The notes beneath the pieces are model-generated. The model saw only the letters and a program-made list of their open reading frames with translations. It had not been told where the DNA came from and did not search any database. Positions 33,122 to 45,000 of a stretch of DNA of 64,000 nt are shown here, in pieces. The DNA comes from Odontesthes bonariensis (taxonomy: Eukaryota; Chordata; Actinopteri; Atheriniformes; Atherinopsidae). A program made the position numbers and the translations under genes. Within the stretch, counting starts at the first letter, position 1; each line of letters opens with the position of its first letter. Location of the stretch: contig NC_134507.1 in the NCBI RefSeq assembly GCF_027942865.1, positions 35,579,711 to 35,643,710 on the forward strand. The letters run 5' to 3'.

Positions 33122-33405
33122 GGCTCGTTGGTCTAGGGGTATGATTCTCGCTTCGGGTGCGAGAGGTCCCGGGTTCGAATCCCAGACGAGCACTCCTACT
33201 TTAAGAAACCTATACGGAAAGCTTGATGTTTAACTTTGGGTACCTTCCTTGATCTCAAATGTGTCTCTCTTTGCTGCCCCAAATTGTTAATTAAGAGTGC
33301 TGATAACTGCAAAAATGTCCTGTCTTCCTATATTGTTTGGAGCTGTAGCAGTTGGCTCTCCCTTCACTCAACATGAGTGAAGTTATTGAGGACATAGACT
33401 GAACA
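32940..33405. repeat. Inverted repeat enclosing a tRNA-Pro gene
   Basis: Arms 32940-33009 and 33327-33405 are reverse complements with a few mismatches and one small gap (both contain AATAACTTCACTCATGTTGA). The loop of about 315 bp carries tRNA-Pro. Confidence 0.8.
33122..33193 (+). tRNA. tRNA-Pro (CGG anticodon)
   Basis: GGCTCGTTGGTCTAGGGG, anticodon loop TTCGGGT (CGG, Pro), T loop TTCGAAT. The acceptor 3' end ACGAGCA loses the first pair and the T stem has a mismatch. No close T-run. Confidence 0.75.
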
Positions 33406-33761
33406 TGCCCTAACATTCGAGCCACTGACAACTCATCTTTTTTTTTACAATGCAATTTTTAGCTAGACAAACCGTTATCCCGGCTTTTACTTGGAGTTTA
33501 CGTTGACCCTCCACGAGTTTACACTCACAGCTAGGATTTGTAGTGTTACAGATTCATTTACACATACTTTTGGCAACTAATCTCCACGTTAGAAAAAGAG
33601 AAATTTGAAATAAAAAAAAGATGGAAGAAACACTGACATTGAGTGAGCTGAACTGAAAGTTGTAGGATGTTTCTATTCGATGATCGAACGTACCTTCCGA
33701 GGGTATCGTTTTGCTATCTGTGGCCCCGGGCCCTTGTATGACGTCTAAAGTTGCAAACCCT
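33194..33761. other. tRNA spacer
   Basis: Holds the right arm of the inverted repeat; otherwise nothing recognised. Confidence 0.4.
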
Positions 33762-33833
33762 GGCTCGTTGGGCTAGGGGTATGATTCTCGCTTAGAGTGC
33801 GAGAGGTCCCGGGTTCAAATACCCGATGAGCCC
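33762..33833 (+). tRNA. tRNA-Pro-like gene with AGA anticodon, degraded
   Basis: The body GGCTCGTTGGGCTAGGGG and acceptor ATGAGCC are proline type, but the anticodon loop TTAGAGT gives AGA, a serine anticodon (one change from AGG). The T stem is shifted and mismatched. TTTT follows directly. Probably a pseudogene. Confidence 0.65.
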
Positions 33834-33898
33834 TTTTCTGGTATTTTGGCCTTGTATTTCTGGTTTGCTTTGAAATCTACGCATGACCTAAGGCCTGA

Positions 33899-36310
33899 GG
33901 CCCCGTTTACACGATAGGAAGACGCAGATATTTTCCTGCGGTTTGGCCTCTCATTTACACCAAAACCCCGTTTTTATCACAGAAAATGATTATTTCTAAA
34001 ACCTCCGGCCAAAGTGGAGATTTCTGATAACGCTGGTTATGTGTCAACTGGGAGAAACGGCGTTTTAGGTTCTTAAACGTCACATTATGTGCCAGAAAAT
34101 GCTTAACGTCATGCGAGCGCCTTATGTTTGCAGTTTGTTTGGCTACTGATCAGGATTATCATGGATGATGTTAAAGTTCTCCTAATTTTTACGTTTGTGC
34201 AAATGATTCTGGCCTTATTGCATTTGCCACCCCAAACCTGCTCGCACAGTTCAAAATAGAGGAGCACCACTCTTCCGTGGCCGCTCCTGCGTCCAGTATG
34301 CACTCAGGGCCGTATTAAGTCAATGTGGTGCCCCTGGGCACTAAACCTCAAGTGCCCCTAGGCTACATTTTCAAACGTATTCATTCAAAATCAGTAACAA
34401 TTAAAGCAGCAGCATCCATCTATGTACAGTATGTAGGATTATACAAATATCTCCATTTAAAACCAATCAATTCAATATCAATCCAAACAGCATCCATATA
34501 TTAAAATGTACAGATTCAAAATGTGTATCAATTCAAAGAGCATTTGTCTATATTGAAATATATTATCAATTCAAAGAGCATCCACCTATGCAGCACTAAC
34601 AACACTCCTATTATCCAGGGGGACGTCATTGCCACAGCCGTCCCAGAGCACCATAAGTGGTCTCCCCAGAATGCCAAACCACGCACACTTAAAAACTTAA
34701 TCAGGGTGCTTGCTCTTTTTCCAAAACAAATTCCAGACTTTTTCCAGACTTTTTTAAAACTGAGACTTTTTTTCCCCAAGACCTTAACTTTATGTACTTG
34801 TAACTTGTGTGCCTACTGCCTACTTCATTGGTTGAGATTGTACCAACTGTGTTTATTAGAGATGTTCATCTCTAATAAGTATTCAATGAACAAATGCATT
34901 ATTCACAGTAAATTATGCTTTTACTGATGAAAACGTTTCAAAACATGAAAATCACAAGTACATGAATTTCACATCAAACAAGTGTCACAAAAACTATATA
35001 TTAAAAAAATAAATGGATGGATGAATGTATGTAGAATTCAGTCTCTTCACTCACATCTCATCCCATTAGGCTAGTACAGTAAGTGACCAGTTAGTAAAAT
35101 TATAGTTTTATAGCCTACCTTCCTATTTCTCATTTCACAATGCCTTTGAGCATACTGTAAAATTCTAACATACATTTATTTTCCATACTTTATTAAGACT
35201 TTCACACAAAATCCAAGAATTTTCAAGGTCTGGAAAACAGTGCTTCAAAATTCCATACTTATTAAGACTTGCAAGACTTGCGCAAGCACCCTGTTAATCA
35301 CGGCCACAATGCGTCGCAACACCTCTCTCCAATACTTTGCCGCATCCTCTTTTTGTTGTCTGAGAACAACATCAACCGTACCGCATTCCGTGACCTCCTG
35401 AGAAGTGCGAGCAGACACTCGCGGTGGCTTGCGCTCTTCTCATGGGCTGTGACTCTGTCCGGGTGTTTCCAGTCACTGTACCCCTCGGTGAAAGCATTTT
35501 GCTGCCCGGCCAGACATTTACACGAACAAAAAATACAACATGCCGGTTGAAGGGGAATAGATTAGCCAATCTCAAGACACTGACTGTTTGTTCGGCAGCT
35601 GGCATTGGATAAGATCATTTGTAAGAAACCTGGTTTTCTTACCGTCGTGCCGTGCTGATGCTGCATATTTAGCCGCCCGGTTGTGGTAGATGGTGGGACC
35701 GTTAGCAATAGCCAGCTGGTTGTCGATGTTTTTTATAAAGAAACGATCTAACACTGGAACATTTTTAATTGACGCTAAACTTTTCTATTCAGACAACCAC
35801 TCAATTGATGTATATCCATTTTTTTTTTTTTTTTTACCGCGTTTTTTAAAAAACATGATGCATTTCACCACAGGTGGACTGGCTCAACTGACAGGTTGAG
35901 GGAGGGGGCTTAATGTTCACATTAGGCCACTATTGCTCAGAATTATGATATATCGTTGCTGTTCTTATCACATTAGTTTTAATAATGAATTTTATATGAA
36001 TATTTATGTCAAGTGTCAAGTGTAACCATTTTAAGTACAAACATTCATGAAAAAAATATTTTTAAAGTTTGTCGTGTGGTGCCCCCCCACTGGCTGTGAA
36101 TGGTTGGTGCCCCTGGGCACTGTGCCGCAGGCCCATATAGTTAATCCGGCCTTGATGCACTGACTGTCTATATTTCCCTCTTATTGTCTTCAGTTTTGTT
36201 GTGATATTTGCTCGCGTCATCTCCTCCTTCACATGAGGAAAGTCCTCTGAGGATTTTGATTGGCTTGCAATCGTTTCTCTAAATACCCGGCTACGTGTAA
36301 ATGTGGCCCA
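33899..36310 (+). mobile_element. MITE with GGCCCCGTTTACACG ends, split by hAT
   Basis: Left end GGCCCCGTTTACACG and inverted right end GGGCCACATTTACACG. The body resumes on both sides of the hAT at 34305-36154. Superfamily not resolved. Confidence 0.55.
34305..36154. mobile_element. hAT element, non-autonomous
   Basis: Ends CAGGGCCGTATTAA and inverted CAAGGCCGGATTAA, both followed by a GTGCCCCTGGGCAC palindrome. The flanking duplication ATGCACT occurs at 34298-34304 and 36155-36161. No transposase domain was recognised in 1.85 kb. Confidence 0.8.
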
Positions 36311-36312
36311 AG

Positions 36313-36709
36313 ACTATGACTACGGCTACACGAAAACGAAACGAGGTTTTTTTGAAAACGGGTACGAAAATTCTTGCGACCACATGGCAACACGCTGCTG
36401 TAAAGACTCAGGTCCAGACGAAAACGGATGAAAACGATGAAACGATGCAGTACACACGCCACGCTGTGAGACAATAGAGAAGTGTTAAAATTGGCTCACA
36501 GCGTCAATGTTTGACTGACGCAAAAACGTTTTAGCTGTAACAATGGAAACGAAACGAGGCCGTTTTCAAACTTTCCCACTCTGGAACCCGTTCTCAAAAT
36601 CTATCGTTTTGGGGTAGTGGGAACGCCGGCTCCGTGTGGCCGCGACAGCGAAACGATAAGAAAAAGTATCGTTTACAGTGAAAAACGTTTCCGTGTAGCC
36701 GCAGCCTAT
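36313..36709. mobile_element. MITE with CTACGGCTACACG ends
   Basis: Inverted ends TATGACTACGGCTACACG and CATAGGCTGCGGCTACACGG. The interior is rich in gaaaacg/cgtttt phrases and non-coding. Confidence 0.65.
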
Positions 36710-36934
36710 GTGTCAACTCGTGGACAACTATGTGAGTCCATTGTTGCCAGTTAACTGCAGCCTTGCACCTTTCAGCAGCAGCTGTTACCGCTGAGCAATC
36801 AGTTCCCTCTGCACTGAGGATCATATGAAAGCAGCTCCTGCAGCTTCAGGTTAGTGTCACAGGGCTCTGAACTTTGTGTTAGTGCAGTTTGGCAGGAGCA
36901 GGTCCCAGGCAAGCTTTAATTATATTGCAGCAGA

Positions 36935-37761
36935 ATGAGGTGAGTAACTTCTAGTCTATCCCAGTGCTTCTAAGTGGTGGCACTGAACCTCTGCTGCCTT
37001 AAATGTCTGAGGCAAGCAGAACCTCATTTGGTCGCAGCATTACACTATGTTTATACAGTTAAGCTCAACAGGACTGGGCATGTTAAGGGGAGGTGGTGGT
37101 CGGACCCCACTGGTCTCTAAATGTACTCAGAACTTCATATGAGATGTCCCTGTTTCTGCAGGGTTTTGTGGATTTCTTGTGTGCTGATTGGAAGCATCGC
37201 CTGCATTCCTGCACAAAACGGTAAGCTGATCCCAATCAAAGCTCAGCAACTAAAAGCAGTTTAAATTGACTCGGGGTGTAAATGGAAGGCTGCTCTTAAT
37301 TCTCTGTTTCCTCACCCATGTATTCAGTTTATGGACAAGATCTATCTAAGCCAACGTATCAGAAACAAACTGGAACCAGTGGTTCTGGAGCTCCTGGCAG
37401 CAATTACCAGTTTGAAGATGGGAGCTGGAGCCTTTCATCTGACACCAGCGGCGAGGACGAGCCAGTCTTCACTCCTGTGACCGACGAGGATCAAGTCTAC
37501 GCTTACAAATCTCGGTCCCGCTACAACAAGAAGCGTGTGCTGTTCAGCCAGTTCCGCTACAGCCCAACAGAATCTGAGCCAGACCACGGCAAAACATCTC
37601 AGCACAAGGTTCAAGTTCAGAGCGGCTTCTGAGGATCTTTCTGGTGAGGCTCATTTTACTCTGCATGTGTGCTCTCTGTAGCTGCTGGTAGGTGACCGAC
37701 TTTCTTTGTCTTGCAGATCTGCATATTCTAGAGGCATCGCTGCTGCTACCGCTTGAATAAA
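36935..37761 (+). CDS. Gene A: small secreted protein, 122 aa
   Basis: Coding exons are 36935-36939 (ATGAG), 37162-37220 and 37328-37632. A 3'UTR intron runs 37644-37716, and a terminal UTR exon carries AATAAA at 37756. The product begins MRVLWISCVLIGSIACIPAQ, a good signal peptide. Next come Gly/Ser-rich (TSGSGAPGSNYQFED) and acidic (SSDTSGEDEPVF) segments, then a basic block YAYKSRSRYNKKRVLFSQ and a tail ending VQVQSGF. No cysteines follow the signal region and no known domain was recognised. Introns are phase 2 then phase 1, as in genes B and C. The third coding exon has a mirror copy at 63529-63833. Likely an extracellular structural or matrix protein; function unknown. Confidence 0.75.
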
Positions 37762-38585
37762 TGGCTTTAACTTGAATACCTCGTTGCTCCATCAAATGGC
37801 TCCTCGCTGTCTCTGGGTCATCCAGTTGTGGGTTGGAGGGGATAGTTGAGGGCCTGACAGGTTCACATGACTTAATCCTATAAATAAGATGTTGGCATTA
37901 ACGTAAGGACAGTATCTGCTCAAAGGTGAGCTTGTGAAGGTCTTGACGGCTTCAGCTTGGAATGCATTCCCAACTAAAAATGGCTGAAAAGCCAACTGCA
38001 GCTCTTAGGCCGTAAGGTGAACCCCGTTTTCGTTTAGGCTCGCTCCGTGCTCTCCGAACTACATGCCCGTTAGCTGATAAAAATGACCAACTTATTTTGC
38101 ACATATAAAAAAAGTTTCGCGTCACAGAATCCTGTACTTTTTTTAAACCGAGACGTTTTCTGAAGATATTTTCCGCAGGGCTGAATGACGATTTTGACGT
38201 CACAAGACACCACGTGACCGCGCTGGACCAATCACGTTGCCGATTTACGACAACAAACTGGAAAAATGACAACCTGTCTGATGCTGTCAAAACTAACCTA
38301 CAGAAAGGAATCTCGCAAAATATCATTTTAAAGTGAACATAAAATAATAATTATCAACGATAATGCTCATTCATATATTTCTGACTTGAGCCAATTTAGC
38401 CATTTACCATTCAGGTATTCATTTACTGATTTATTCACTAATAACTATACAACACATAACAAAATCAAAACAAGTAGGGCATACACATCAACCGGCATAA
38501 ACTTATATACATAACCATAATAAAAGGAATGATACAAATGGAATAGAATGAAGGTAAAAAAAAAACATTAAAAAACGCACGCAGA

Positions 38586-39901
38586 CACATACACTATTCC
38601 TCACTGTCAGTGTCAGGGCAGCTGTCATCTTCTTTATCCTCGGTTTCCTTTGTGGTGTTTGAACAGCTGGAACACCTGCACAAGTCTACTTTATTAATAC
38701 TTTATTAATCCCAATTAGGGAAATTGTTTTGTTGCAGCAGCATACAGTATATGAAAACAATTAAAGTAGTGAAAAACAAGCAAATAGAATAGAATAAAAT
38801 AAATAGAAAATAAAATAAAATAATATAAAATAAATAGAAATAGTGAATAAAGATTTGCTATATACAAATCTACAGTGTTTTTTGTTATTGTTTTTTAGGA
38901 GAGACTTCAAGCCTATTGAGGTTGAAGTTCTCTTCCAGCCAGAGGGGAGGTGTTGTAGATGGTGATGGCTGCTGGTAGGAAGGATTTCCTGAAACGGTCC
39001 TTGTGACAGTGGAGCTGGATGAGCCTGTTGGAAAAGGAGCTCCGCTGTCCAACCAGCAGCTGGTGGAGAGGATGGGTGGGGTTATCCATGATGGATAACA
39101 GTTTGTTCAGTGTCCTCCTCTCCACCACCGATTCAAATGAGTCCAATCTTTTGCTTTACACATGACCTTATTATTTTAGCCTGATAATTTGCCCTTTTGC
39201 AGTGCTGGTGGAGGGCATCACTTGTTGGGGAGATAGATAATTCTGGCAAGGCTGATGATGCCATACAGAAAGCTTTGTACCTAGCCTCATTGATGTTTTC
39301 TGCAGTTGGCTGATCGTACAAATGGCATACATATTTGGAAAGTAATGCTAATGTAGAGTGGTCCAAGTTAAATTCAGTCCCCAGATTTCTGAAAGTTCAG
39401 GTAGACATCTTTCTCGCATGCCACAGCAAATGTCTTCTTTTTGCCTTGTGGAGTCACACCCAGTGAATGTGTGGATCCCAATCAAGGCTGAACACACACC
39501 GGCTCCGAGAGCTGATGACACCTTGGTAATGTCCATTATGCGTGTTCTGTTGCCCTTCCCTGTGAAGAAGTACAAGCTGCATGGCAAATCTTTCTGCAGA
39601 CTCACAGCAATGACTGCTACATCGGTGTCAGGGCTCTTAATAATGACAGTCTTATGTTCCTGTGCAGCATGTTGTGCATGCAAAAACACCAGTGTCACAT
39701 TCTTCGTGGTCACACTGCAGGTCTTCCACAGCATGAACAGACTGCACACCTTCCAGTACAGTCACGGTGACATTGGTGTTGATGTGCTATGTACAAGCTG
39801 AGGTTTCTTCCCACTGCTGTAAGATCAGCATGTGGCCACGCATCGTATAAGAACTCAGCAAGTGCTTCTTTATTTGTTCCTTCTGATTCCTTCCATTCCA
39901 C
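38586..39901 (-). pseudogene. Transposon protein with SPDTDV and TGCD motifs
   Basis: Minus-strand pieces in order are HADLTAVGRNLSLYIAHQHQ (39.85 kb), TVIIKSPDTDVAVIAVSLQK, IGIHTFTGCDSTRQKEDICC (39.45 kb), YVCHLYDQPTAENINEARYK, DALHQHCKRANYQAKIIR (39.2 kb) and, beyond an inserted LINE, LCRCSSCSN with an acidic end and stop near 38586. This is a widespread, poorly named protein family in metazoan genomes with SpDTDV, HaltGCD and RANYQ motifs; I know of no assigned function. Several frameshifts and the LINE make it non-functional. The N-terminal part is missing. Confidence 0.65.
38690..39150 (-). mobile_element. LINE 3' fragment inside the TGCD transposon
   Basis: Minus-strand coding MDSFESVVERRTLNKLLSIM, LVGQRSSFSNRLIQL and RKSFLPAAITIYNTS is the C-terminal tail of a fish non-LTR retrotransposon. 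It is followed by a 3'UTR with the common phrase AATTTCCCTAATTGGGATTA on that strand. Clade not resolved. Confidence 0.7.
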
Positions 39902-40334
39902 CTTGTGCAGGTGAAATTCTGTGTTTCCTCATGCTTAACAGAAGATATGTGCATGTAACAAATCTTTCGGTCGAAATTTCGTCTTCTTCGGTACTGCTGG
40001 ATGATTGCGCTGCTGCTGCGGTGCTGTTTTTGTTTACCAGCTCAGCTGACATACCAGCTCTTCGATTCGTCCATTCTGATGACGTCTCAACCGTGGCACC
40101 TCTCGCGAGCCAAATTGTTATTACGCCTGCCGAATATGTACATACGCCTTGCCAGGCACTAGTTATTCCTTTAAACGTTGCGAACTAAAAAAGTACTGTG
40201 TTCTGAGCGGCGAAACTTTTTTTTAAACCTCAACATAACTCAAATCTTTTTATGAGCTGAAGCGTGTTTGGTTCGGAGAGCGCGGAACAAGCCTGGTGAT
40301 CTGAAGGAGTTTTCGAGGTTCACCTTACGGCCTA

Positions 40335-41940
40335 TCTCTGACAGCAGTGGGTAAAGGTGTGGCCTTGAGCTCATCAGAAGATTCCACTGCTGCATATTGT
40401 GCTGAGGGGGAAACCTTTCCACTCTGTAGCAGTCCTCACCCTACAGCTCTGGGTAAGGGCAGACCCATCAGATGCTGGGGCCATGTGAAACCTGGACAGT
40501 AGTTTCTGCAACTCCATGACCGAGGATGGCTTCATCATATTGTCTGTGGTTGCAAAGGTCTTGTACTCTGAATACTTGTAATGAAGCTTGTGCTACACAA
40601 ATCAAAAGATGTGGCAGCTACTTTTAGTGAAGTCGCTTGGCAACAAAATTTATAGGCTCAATGTTCTCAATGCTCAATGGTCCATCTATATGTGAGAATC
40701 AGATGTCTTACCTGGTCGTCCCTGCAGCAAGCACACTGCCTGTGGGGACTACTTGCAAATAGTCGACATATATTGACATAATTAAAAGAAAAACTTCTGT
40801 GGACTTGTTTCCACACTTTAAGTCACTCACATTGTTAACCTGCAGGTTGCAATTTAAATATGAACATGATAAAGTCTGGTCTTTGTTGGATTTAATGAAA
40901 GTAATTATGAGGACAGATGATGTGAACTACTAAACAAATGTTAGTGTTCAGAATTAAAACAACCTGGGGATATAAATATTCTCATTTTCATAAATATGAA
41001 GTTCAGGTGTGACAGTCAACATTTTACAGTAAAAAAGACTCTCAGAAACTTAGACCCATATTAAAAAAGAGCATTATTCAAATAGACGCATTTTCCCTTT
41101 TAAATGAGTTAAAAATGTAACTTTAACTTCAGTGTATTTTCAGTACAGTTCCACCTCACTGATGGCTGCTAAAGCCTCCACAGTACAAAGAACAGAAAAC
41201 AGTCGCCTACAGACTATAAAGTGCTCAAATGTCACATTTCCCATGTTGGAAGTTTGCTGTGTCACAGGGAGTCTGTGGGAGTCTGTGGTTCTCACAAGGC
41301 AACAAGTTTTCAGGAGGAATGATGGAAATCCACAGAAATCGTCAAGACAAATTTGAGAAACACTTCCAGATATGAACAAAATGATGGCACAAGGTGCTTT
41401 AAACATTTAACCTCCGTTATGTCCTGTTTAATCAACTTCATCTGAAATAAATCTAAGATCTCCTCCATATCACTTAATAAAAGAGCAGCTCTGCATCATG
41501 TTGTCTCACGTTTCTACATCTCATCTCAGATATTAATCTGAGCTTCAAACATCTCAGAGTGCGCATAAGGCAGTTAGCGTGACTTTAGTAAGAATCCACC
41601 CTCTGCTATGTTCCAAACACATCCATGCTTCTAGATCCTGGATGGATGAGAGAGCTGCAGAGCTATAACCTGGAGTCCTTCAGACCAAATCTCTGTCACT
41701 CCCCTCACACTCCCCAGCCAGAGATTAGGGGCCCACAGTGATCTGCAGGACTTTGGTCCAGATGTTTAACACCGTATCTGACCAAGCGGAATTCACCTTC
41801 TTTAAAACATCCCATGTTCATTCCTCACATGTTGCAACAAACCTTTTTAAATGGGATGTCAGAAGTGTTCATTTTCAGAGCTGAATTGAATGCAGCACGA
41901 TCTGACTGGGTCCCAGGTGAGGTTTATGAGTGTAATTAGA
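40335..41940. other. Arm 1 intergenic DNA between genes A and B
   Basis: Non-coding sequence conserved with 57.9-60.2 and 62.84-63.2 kb in reverse complement. The insertions found in arm 2 are absent here. Confidence 0.6.
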
Positions 41941-41956
41941 GCAGGTAGAGCACCAA

Positions 41957-41963
41957 TATAAAG
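41957..41963 (+). promoter_or_regulatory. TATA box of gene B
   Basis: TATAAAG about 117 bp upstream of the gene B ATG, conserved in arm 2 (CTTTATA at 58044-58050). Confidence 0.6.
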
Positions 41964-42079
41964 TCAGCTGCAGCCTCAGATGAGTTACAGCACAAATCTT
42001 CTCTCAACAGCAGTCACTAGATTGCTGTTTTTGACCAGTTTTATCTGAATTGTGTTGCTGCTGTTTTGTCTTGTTCAAC

Positions 42080-45000
42080 ATGTTGTTTAAGGTTTTCTTC
42101 AGGTGAGTCTTCATGTTTAATGGTTTAGGTTTTTGTTCTCCTATACACTAAAGTTTCTTTCTTTTCTTTTGAAATCCAAACAGGATTTCCTGGCTTTGTG
42201 TCCTGCTCTTCAGCATTGGAACATGTTATCCCCCCCAGAAAAGCAAGTATATCAACATTTAGGTGCACTTTATATAAAGGCAGCCAACATGGGAAGTTGT
42301 TTAGGAACAGGCACGTGCACAGATAGACCCCTAGTGGTGCTCAAGCACCTGCCCTTTTGCCCTGGATGAGAAAAGTGCCCTTTCTGCTGGTGCCCAATTT
42401 TTTTTATAAATATAATTTTAAAAAAATGACCTTTTCTGTCATCAATTCCCCCCAACTCTGTTTCGATATCTGACGGTGCATTTATTTGAGTTCTTGTGAG
42501 AATTTCGCCCCGACATGCACCGCGGCGCCCACAAGCCTCCCACGCGCCCTTCCCTCCTCCTCCTTCACTTACTGCCTACTGCGCGTGCAGTGCTGAGCGT
42601 CAGGCTAAACAGCTGAAGCCAACTTCTTCTCTGACTCGGAGCATCAGACAGACAGGTAATGACAGTGCAATACCCCGACGTTGTTTGGTGATAAATTAAC
42701 AACAACAATTAGCGCCGCTGAAAACATTACGTCGCAACTGGTCTGACGTTTGCTAAAAAACAAACAAAAAAAACCCTCACGAAATCCATGATTTAAAAGC
42801 CTTGCCCAGTTGTTTACTGACGTTTGTCATGTTTAATGAAGAGAGAGGGGAGGAGAGAGGCAGGCAGACATTAAATATTTTAATTATTGAAAAGAAAGGT
42901 AGGTCTTAAGTTGAGCTACATGACAGTCTGGTGAGGTAATGTGGTAAGCACCCCAAACCCAGAAGCAGAGGAAGCTGTCCATGTTCTTTGGGACTTCTAT
43001 GAGGAAAATGAGGACCAGCTGAAGACAGAGCTAAAGGTGTTCCACTCCAGCTTTCCCTTGAAGAACCTGCAAGAAATCCTTGCCATTGTTTAAGAGAACA
43101 CTGGCCAGCTCATCTTTCCAACATTTGTGAAGATGGTAAGGATCTATGCAACACTGCCAGTGACAACAGCTTCAGTGGAAAGATCCTTTTCAAAACTGAA
43201 GATAATAAAGACCAGGCTCAGGAGTCTCTGTGGGGAAGAAAGACTCTCCGACCTTCTCCTGCTTGCCATTGAGCACGACATTGAAATAAATCATGCTCCT
43301 GTGAAGATCCTTTAATTTATTCAGAGCAGAGTTTTAAGTTAAAAGATTTTTTTTATTATTTAACATATTATTTGGTTATACAATATGGCCTTGAATGAAT
43401 GAACCTTTACCAAGTCACAAGTACCAGCGAAATTGTAGCCATCAGCCCGTCTTTTTTTTTTTTGTCTGGCCTTGTTTTTGCCTATTATTCATTTATTTAT
43501 TCAATTTGATCATTTGAGTTAGTATTGGTTGCGTTAACAAAAATAAATATATACGTTGAAAATATCCGACTGTGTTATTTATTTATTTATCATTATTTTA
43601 ATTTCATGTATAATTTTGGCGATGGGTGCCCATTTTTTTGCTTGAGCACCTGCCCCCCAAAATGTCTGTGCACGTGCCTGTTTAGGAATGAGAGAGAAGA
43701 GGGTCTGCAACTATATTAATCATGCTGCACCAAATCTTCCAATATATTAGACTTCAGGTTTAATGACCCACTTGAACTGCAGATACTCCTTTAGCTTTGT
43801 TTTTGTTACTAAACATATTGGCAGTGATACAGAGGCTACTGAGAGCATGACTAACCATGCTGTCATACTCTGCTTCAACTAATTTCTGGGCTCAGGTCAA
43901 AACAGTGGATCCTCTGGCTCTGGTAGTAGCACGTCTGGGTCTGGCTACGGCAGCAGCGGCTCCTCTGGGTCTGGCTACGGCAGCGTCTCCTCTGGCTCTG
44001 GCTACGGCAGCAGCGGCTCCTCTGGGTCTGGCTACGGCAGCGGCGTCTCCTCTGGGTCTGGCTATGGCAGCGGCACCTCTGGGTCTGGTAGCGGCTCCTC
44101 TGGGTCTGGCTACGGCAGCGGCTCCTCTGGCTCTGGCTATGGCAGCAGTGGCTCCTCTGGCTCTGGCTACGGCAGCGGCGTCTCCTCTGGGACTGGCTAT
44201 GGCAGCGGCACCTCTGGGTCTGGTAGCGGCTCCTCTGGGTCTGGCTACGGCAGCGGCTCCTCTGGCTCTGGCTATGGCAGCAGTGGCTCCTCTGGCTCTG
44301 GCTACGGCAGCGGCGTCTCCTCTGGGACTGGCTATGGCAGCGGCATCTCCTCTGGCTCTGTCTACGGCAGCAGCGGCTCCTCTGGGTCTGGCTACGGCAG
44401 CGGCGTCTCCTCTGGGTCTGGCTACGGCAGCGGCGTCTCCTCTGGGCCTGGCTACGGCAGCGGCGTCTCTGGCTCTGGCTACGGCAGCGGCGTCTCCTCT
44501 GGCTCTGGCTACGGCAGCGGCGTCTCCTCTGGCTCTGGCTACGGCAGTAGCGGCTCCTCTGGCTCTGGCTACGGCAGCGGCGGCTCCTCTGGGTCTGGCT
44601 ACGGCAGCGGCGTCTCCTCTGGGTCTGGCTACGGCAGCGGCACCTCTGGGTCTGGTAGCGGCTCCTCTGGGTCTGGCTACGGCAGCGGCACCTCTGGCTC
44701 TGGCTACGGCAGCGGCGTCTCCTCTGGCTCTGGCTACAGCAGCGGCGTCTCCTCTGGGCCTGGCTACGGCAGCGGCACCTCTGGCTCTGGCTACGGCAGC
44801 GGCGTCTCCTCTGGCTCTGGCTACGGCAGCGGCGTCTCCTCTGGCTCTGGCTACGGCAGTAGCGGCTCCTCTGGCTCTGGCTACAGCAGCGGCGTCTCCT
44901 CTGGGCCTGGCTACGGCAGCGGCACCTCTGGCTCTGGCTACGGCAGCGGCGTCTCCTCTGGCTCTGGCTACAGCAGCGGCGTCTCCTCTGGGCCTGGCTA

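Larger units (their letters stand above)
38006..40334 (-). mobile_element. DNA transposon with 18-bp perfect inverted ends (TGCD type)
   Basis: 2329 bp with identical 18-bp inverted ends TAGGCCGTAAGGTGAACC. The flanking triplet TCT is duplicated, as shown by the empty site in arm 2 near 63160 (GCAGCTCTCTGACAGC). Encodes a minus-strand protein with TGCD and RANYQA motifs. A LINE 3' fragment is inserted inside it. Superfamily unassigned; 3-bp duplications occur in Harbinger and CMC elements among others. Confidence 0.85.

Noticed and set aside
31984-33144. Short frames across tRNA genes
   Set aside because: Translation of tRNA sequences and their flanks; no coding signal.
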